Positions 31,115-34,404 of a stretch of 34,404 nt of DNA are shown here, in pieces; the stretch's first letter is position 1, and every line of letters starts with the position of its first letter. Location of the stretch: the NCBI GenBank assembly GCA_013138765.1, contig WTCB01000126.1, positions 1 to 34,404 of the forward strand. The letters run 5' to 3'. Origin of the DNA: Candidatus Nanohaloarchaea archaeon (GTDB lineage: Archaea; EX4484-52; GLR71). Made by a program: the position numbers and the translations under genes. The notes under the pieces were generated by a model, which ran no database searches, was not told where the DNA came from, and saw only the letters and a list, made by a program, of their open reading frames with translations.

Positions 31115-31310
31115 GCTCCCGTAGTGTAGACCGGCCAATCATTCTGGCCTTTCAAGCCAGTGACTCGGGTTCAAATGAGGGGGCTCCCTCAAAGCCAAGG
31201 CGATTGCCTTGAGGCGTGATTGGCGTTCATCCTTTCAGGATGAATCCAATGTTTATTATCTAATATAATCTGCGCAGAAGGAGCTTTTTCTGGAATTCCC
31301 GGCGGGAGCA
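31115..31310 (+). tRNA. tRNA-Glu(UUC) with T-loop intron
   Basis: GCTCCCG/CGGGAGC acceptor, GTGTAGACCGGCCAATCAT D-arm typical of archaeal tRNA-Glu, CTGGC-CTTTCAA-GCCAG, T-stem TCGGG/CCCGG split by intron. Confidence 0.93.
31176..31296 (+). other. 121-nt BHB-type intron in the T-loop (59/60) of tRNA-Glu(UUC)
   Basis: TTCA/TGGA 4-bp helix; bulges AAT (31174-31176) and ATT (31295-31297); outer helix GAGGGGGCTCC/GGAGCTTTTTC (11 bp incl. 4 G.U); splicing gives TTCAAAT. Confidence 0.87.
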
Positions 31311-31335
31311 TTTATTTTGGTTATGATTTTCATAT

Positions 31336-31420
31336 GCAGGGGTTGCCAAGCCTGGTCAACGGCGCTGGGCTTAGGACCCAGTCTTATAGAAGTTCGAGGG
31401 TTCAAATCCCTTCCCCTGCA
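31336..31420 (+). tRNA. tRNA-Leu(UAG), intronless
   Basis: GCAGGGG/CCCCTGC, CTGGG-CTTAGGA-CCCAG, T-arm GAGGG TTCAAAT CCCTT intact. Confidence 0.95.
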
Positions 31421-31495
31421 TTTGTTTTTCTTTTTGGGTCCAGATATATATGTATATATGTTTAATTATAATATTGATATTGAATTGTGATAATT

Positions 31496-32446
31496 ATGTT
31501 GCTTCAGATTAAGATGTATATGGTCATGGCTGTACTTTTTGGTATAGTCTATTCGCTTGTTTCAGTTGCTGGGATGTATCTCGGTATGGGTACATTTATG
31601 TTTTATGCAATTTTAGCGACTGTTTTTATGTTCGTGCAGTTTATGGTCGGACCTAAAGTTGTCGAATGGTCGATGAAAGTCAAGTATGTGTCGCAATCAG
31701 AAAATCCTAAATTGCACAGGATGGTTGATGAACTTGCAAGACAGGCAAACATTCCTAAACCCCGTATCGGTATCTCAGAAAATAATCTGCCTAATGCATT
31801 TGCTTTCGGGCGATGGAAATCTGACAGTCGTGTATGTGTCACTCGAGGTATCCTTAATCTTTTAGACGATGATGAGCTTCGTGCGGTCTTGGGTCATGAA
31901 ATATCACATATTCAGCACAGGGATGTTTTAGTCATAACTGTCATAAGTGTGATTCCTATGATTGCGTGGCATCTTGCATGGAGTTTTATGTTTTCAGGCG
32001 GACGTGATCGTGAGGGTGGGAATACAATTGTTTTGGGTATTGCTGCATTCGGTATTTATATCCTTACTAATTTAGTTGTGCTTTATGCTTCTCGTGTGCG
32101 TGAATATTATGCGGATCGCGGAAGTGTGGCACTCGGTTCAAGACCTAACCATCTGGCATCTGCATTGTATAAGTTGGTATATGGGAGTGCGAAGACTTCA
32201 AAAGATGACCTTAAAAAGATTGAAGGCATGAAAGCGTTTTTTGCAAGTGATCCGTCTCGGGCAACATCTGATATGCGTGAGCTTAAAGAATTGGACAAGG
32301 ATATGAGCGGTGATATCGATTCTTCTGAATTGCGCGCAGTCCGTGGTCGCAAGATGTCTGTGTCGCGTTCTGGTAAGATGATGGAGATGCTCAGCACACA
32401 CCCTAATATGCTGAAGCGGATCCATGCGCTGTCTATGATGGAATGA
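31496..32446 (+). CDS. htpX: HtpX-like M48 membrane metalloprotease with EF-hand-like loop
   Basis: HEISHIQHRD zinc motif, ASRVREYYADRGS; DKDMSGDIDSSE at 32294-32329; ATG 31496 preferred. Confidence 0.93.
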   Translation: MLLQIKMYMVMAVLFGIVYSLVSVAGMYLGMGTFMFYAILATVFMFVQFMVGPKVVEWSMKVKYVSQSENPKLHRMVDELARQANIPKPRIGISENNLPNAFAFGRWKSDSRVCVTRGILNLLDDDELRAVLGHEISHIQHRDVLVITVISVIPMIAWHLAWSFMFSGGRDREGGNTIVLGIAAFGIYILTNLVVLYASRVREYYADRGSVALGSRPNHLASALYKLVYGSAKTSKDDLKKIEGMKAFFASDPSRATSDMRELKELDKDMSGDIDSSELRAVRGRKMSVSRSGKMMEMLSTHPNMLKRIHALSMME

Positions 32447-32484
32447 ACTGGGTTTTTTGGTTTTTATTTTTTTAATGGTGCTGT

Positions 32485-33012
32485 TTGTTAAATTATATAA
32501 AGTGTTGTATGCAATGTGTTGTTATGTATATACCTTTTAAACTTTTGCCTAAATTTATGAAGAAGCGACTGGCTGAGGAATTAAAAGATTTTATATCTTT
32601 AGTGACTGATCTTAAAACTACTAAGTGTGTTGCGTCTACTTATTTGTCGTCTAGTTCTCTTGAGTCTTATTTGGCTTCTGTTGATAAAACTGAAGAGAAT
32701 TATAATCTTGTAGATGTGTCCTCTTCGTCTGGGGGTTTACCTTCAAATAATTTCGATTTTGATAAAATTGAACAGGTAGAGCGGATTATAGATAAGGATG
32801 GAACTGTTGGGCTGAAACTTTTTGACGGTAAAAATTATCCAGATATATATGGTATTTTAGCAGAGATAGATATTATTGATGAAGCTGAGGGGTTGGCTGC
32901 TGAAATTGTGGTGGCTTTAACTTCTCAATATACAGATTCTGGTCCTGGGTTCATGTCGTTTGGTCATCATAATGTCTATCTTAAGGGGGTTGCATTAGTA
33001 CCTAAAGATTGA
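32485..33012 (+). CDS. Hypothetical protein, no recognised family
   Basis: Open frame ending GHHNVYLKGVALVPKD; start uncertain, internal ATG at about 32524 possible. Confidence 0.6.
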   Translation: MLNYIKCCMQCVVMYIPFKLLPKFMKKRLAEELKDFISLVTDLKTTKCVASTYLSSSSLESYLASVDKTEENYNLVDVSSSSGGLPSNNFDFDKIEQVERIIDKDGTVGLKLFDGKNYPDIYGILAEIDIIDEAEGLAAEIVVALTSQYTDSGPGFMSFGHHNVYLKGVALVPKD

Positions 33013-33082
33013 ATGTTTTTTGTATTCTTAAAATCAAAATGTTTAAAAAGCTTATCGTGTTAACTATAGAATGTTCATCTGT

Positions 33083-33258
33083 GGTGAGGGTGAGCTAGCT
33101 CGGTTATGCTTGAAGACTGTGGATTTTCAAACCCGGGTTCAAAACAACCGATGCTCCGTTGACGCGCATTCTACGTTCGCATCTTCGATGCGAAGTAGAT
33201 TATCTTTATCTGATGTATTTGCGCTAGGGGTTCGGTTGGGAATTTCCCGGCCCTCGCC
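33083..33258 (+). tRNA. tRNA-His(GUG) with T-loop intron and encoded G-1/C73
   Basis: G-1 + GTGAGGG/CCCTCGC + C73, GAAGA-CTGTGGA-TTTTC anticodon arm, T-stem CCGGG/CCCGG split by intron. Confidence 0.9.
33144..33244 (+). other. 101-nt BHB-type intron in the T-loop (59/60) of tRNA-His(GUG)
   Basis: TTCA/GGAA central helix (3 WC + A.G); bulges AAA (33142-33144) and TTT (33243-33245); outer helix CAACCG/CGGTTG 6 bp; splicing gives TTCAAAT. Confidence 0.87.
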
Positions 33259-33298
33259 CTTTTTTCTTTGTTTTTTTGATTATTTTTGAATGTTTTTT
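33259..33298 (+). terminator. T-rich tract after tRNA-His
   Basis: cttttttctttgtttttttgattatttttgaatgttttt directly after C73. Confidence 0.35.
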
Positions 33299-33396
33299 TC
33301 ATTTATTTATAATATTATCATCACTATTGATCTTGTTACATTCAATCTTAATCGGTTGTTGCGCTGTTGCATCTTTTAGTGGTGTATTCGGTTTTG

Positions 33397-33411
33397 CAAA
33401 ACCTTTATAAA
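33397..33411 (+). promoter_or_regulatory. Candidate BRE/TATA element of the rRNA promoter
   Basis: CAAAACCTTTATAAA about 225 nt upstream of 16S, same 15-mer as at 26799. Confidence 0.55.
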
Positions 33412-33635
33412 GATTTGGAATGCATAACTTATATTCAACTTTAACTGTTAACATTTGCGTACAAATCCGTGCGTAAAGCTTGTTTTTGTTGGTCTATATA
33501 CTGATATGGACTGTTTATGAACTGAAGCGCCTTTTTTGAGGTGCGGTGAAGGTTTTTTTAAAGGTCTTTTATTAGATACAATGTTGGCTTGTTTGATATG
33601 AGTCAGAATAAGGTGAATCTTTGTTGGCTTCGTTA

Positions 33636-34404
33636 ATTCCGGTTGATCCTGCCGGAGGATGCTGCTATTAGGATTCGACTAAACCATGCGAGTCGCTGGT
33701 CTTCGTGACCAGGGCGAACTGCCGAGTAACATGTGGTTAATCTGCCCTTAAGTCTGGAATAATCTCGGGAAACTGAGGATAATGCCGGATAGGAGATTTG
33801 TTCTGGAATGATATCTCTCTTAAAGCTTCGGCGCTTAAGGATGAGACTGCACTGGATTAGGTTGATGTTAGGGTAAAAGCCTACCATGCCTATAATCCAT
33901 AGGGGCCGTGAGAGCGGGAGCCCTCGGACGGGTTCTGAGATACTAACCCGGGCCCTACGGGGCGCAGCAGGTACGAAACCTCCACAATGCACGCAAGTGT
34001 GATGGGGGAATCCTAAGTGCTGGCACAATGTGTCAGCTTTTCTCGAGTCTAAATCGCTTGAGGAATAAGTGGTGGGTAAGACCGCTGCCAGCCGCCGCGG
34101 TAATAGCGGCGCCACAAGTGGCATCCATTTATATTGGGTTTAAAGCATTCGTAGCCGGTTTGATAAGTCTACTGTGAAATCCTATAGAAAACTATAGGGC
34201 GTGCTGTAGAAACTATTTAACTTGGGACCAGGAGAGGTCAGAGGTACTCCTAAGGTAGCGGTAAAATGCTCTAATCTTAGGGGGACCACCTGTGGCGAAG
34301 GCGTCTGACTGGAATGGATCCGACGGTGAGGGATGAAAGCTAGGGGAGCGACCCGGATTAGATACCCGGTTAGTCCTAGCTGTAAACGATGCTCACTTGG
34401 TATT
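33636..34404 (+). rRNA. 16S rRNA, 5' part, truncated by window end
   Basis: ATTCCGGTTGATCCTGCCGGA start, GCTGCCAGCCGCCGCGGTAA, GGATTAGATACCCGG. Confidence 0.98.

Noticed and set aside
29413-33244. Group I or other self-splicing ribozyme explanation for the T-loop inserts
   Set aside because: The inserts are only 101-121 nt, too short for a known group I core. 5' exons do not end in U and introns do not end in G at the boundary that restores a 7-nt T-loop, whereas a BHB fits all three. An unknown ribozyme cannot be fully excluded without in vitro tests.
29413-33244. C/D or H/ACA guide RNA hidden in the tRNA introns
   Set aside because: No convincing paired C (RTGATGA) and D (CTGA) boxes; the ACA at the intron 5' end is in the wrong place for an H/ACA RNA.
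33590-33635. TGTTGGCTT direct repeat and possible pre-16S processing stem
   Set aside because: The 3' partner strand of the 16S processing stem is outside the window, so pairing cannot be evaluated.
33633-34124. 163-aa minus-strand ORF inside 16S rRNA
   Set aside because: Overlaps a clear rRNA gene; spurious.

Overview
Archaeal chromosomal window, probably DPANN-like (inferred from gene style and a partial 16S; not resolved further). It contains: (1) a MoxR/DUF58/VWA 'Bat-like' membrane operon at 60-5467; (2) a minus-strand block with an RNase H-fold exonuclease, purA, a COG0701-type permease and a 41-aa Cys-rich ORF that is missing from the supplied track; (3) the archaeal ribosomal-protein superoperon from uL3 to uL15, then secY, an EMC3-like protein, eL34, eL14, cbf5 and a Trm112-like protein; (4) uS13-uS4-uS11-rpoD and eL18-uL13-uS9-rpoN units; (5) an HtpX-like M48 protease; (6) five tRNA genes; and (7) the 5' part of a 16S rRNA gene running off the window end. 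The strongest unusual signal is that three tRNA genes, Leu(UAA), Glu(UUC) and His(GUG), are each interrupted by a 101-121 nt intron inside the T-loop, all at position 59/60. Each junction can be folded into a bulge-helix-bulge (3-nt bulge / 4-bp helix / 3-nt bulge) whose predicted cleavage restores a 7-nt T-loop TTCRAAT. The Leu and His introns are clearly homologous to each other, and all three have a second, mutually exclusive local hairpin that competes with the splicing helix. An intronless Leu(UAG) paralog in the same window serves as an internal control.
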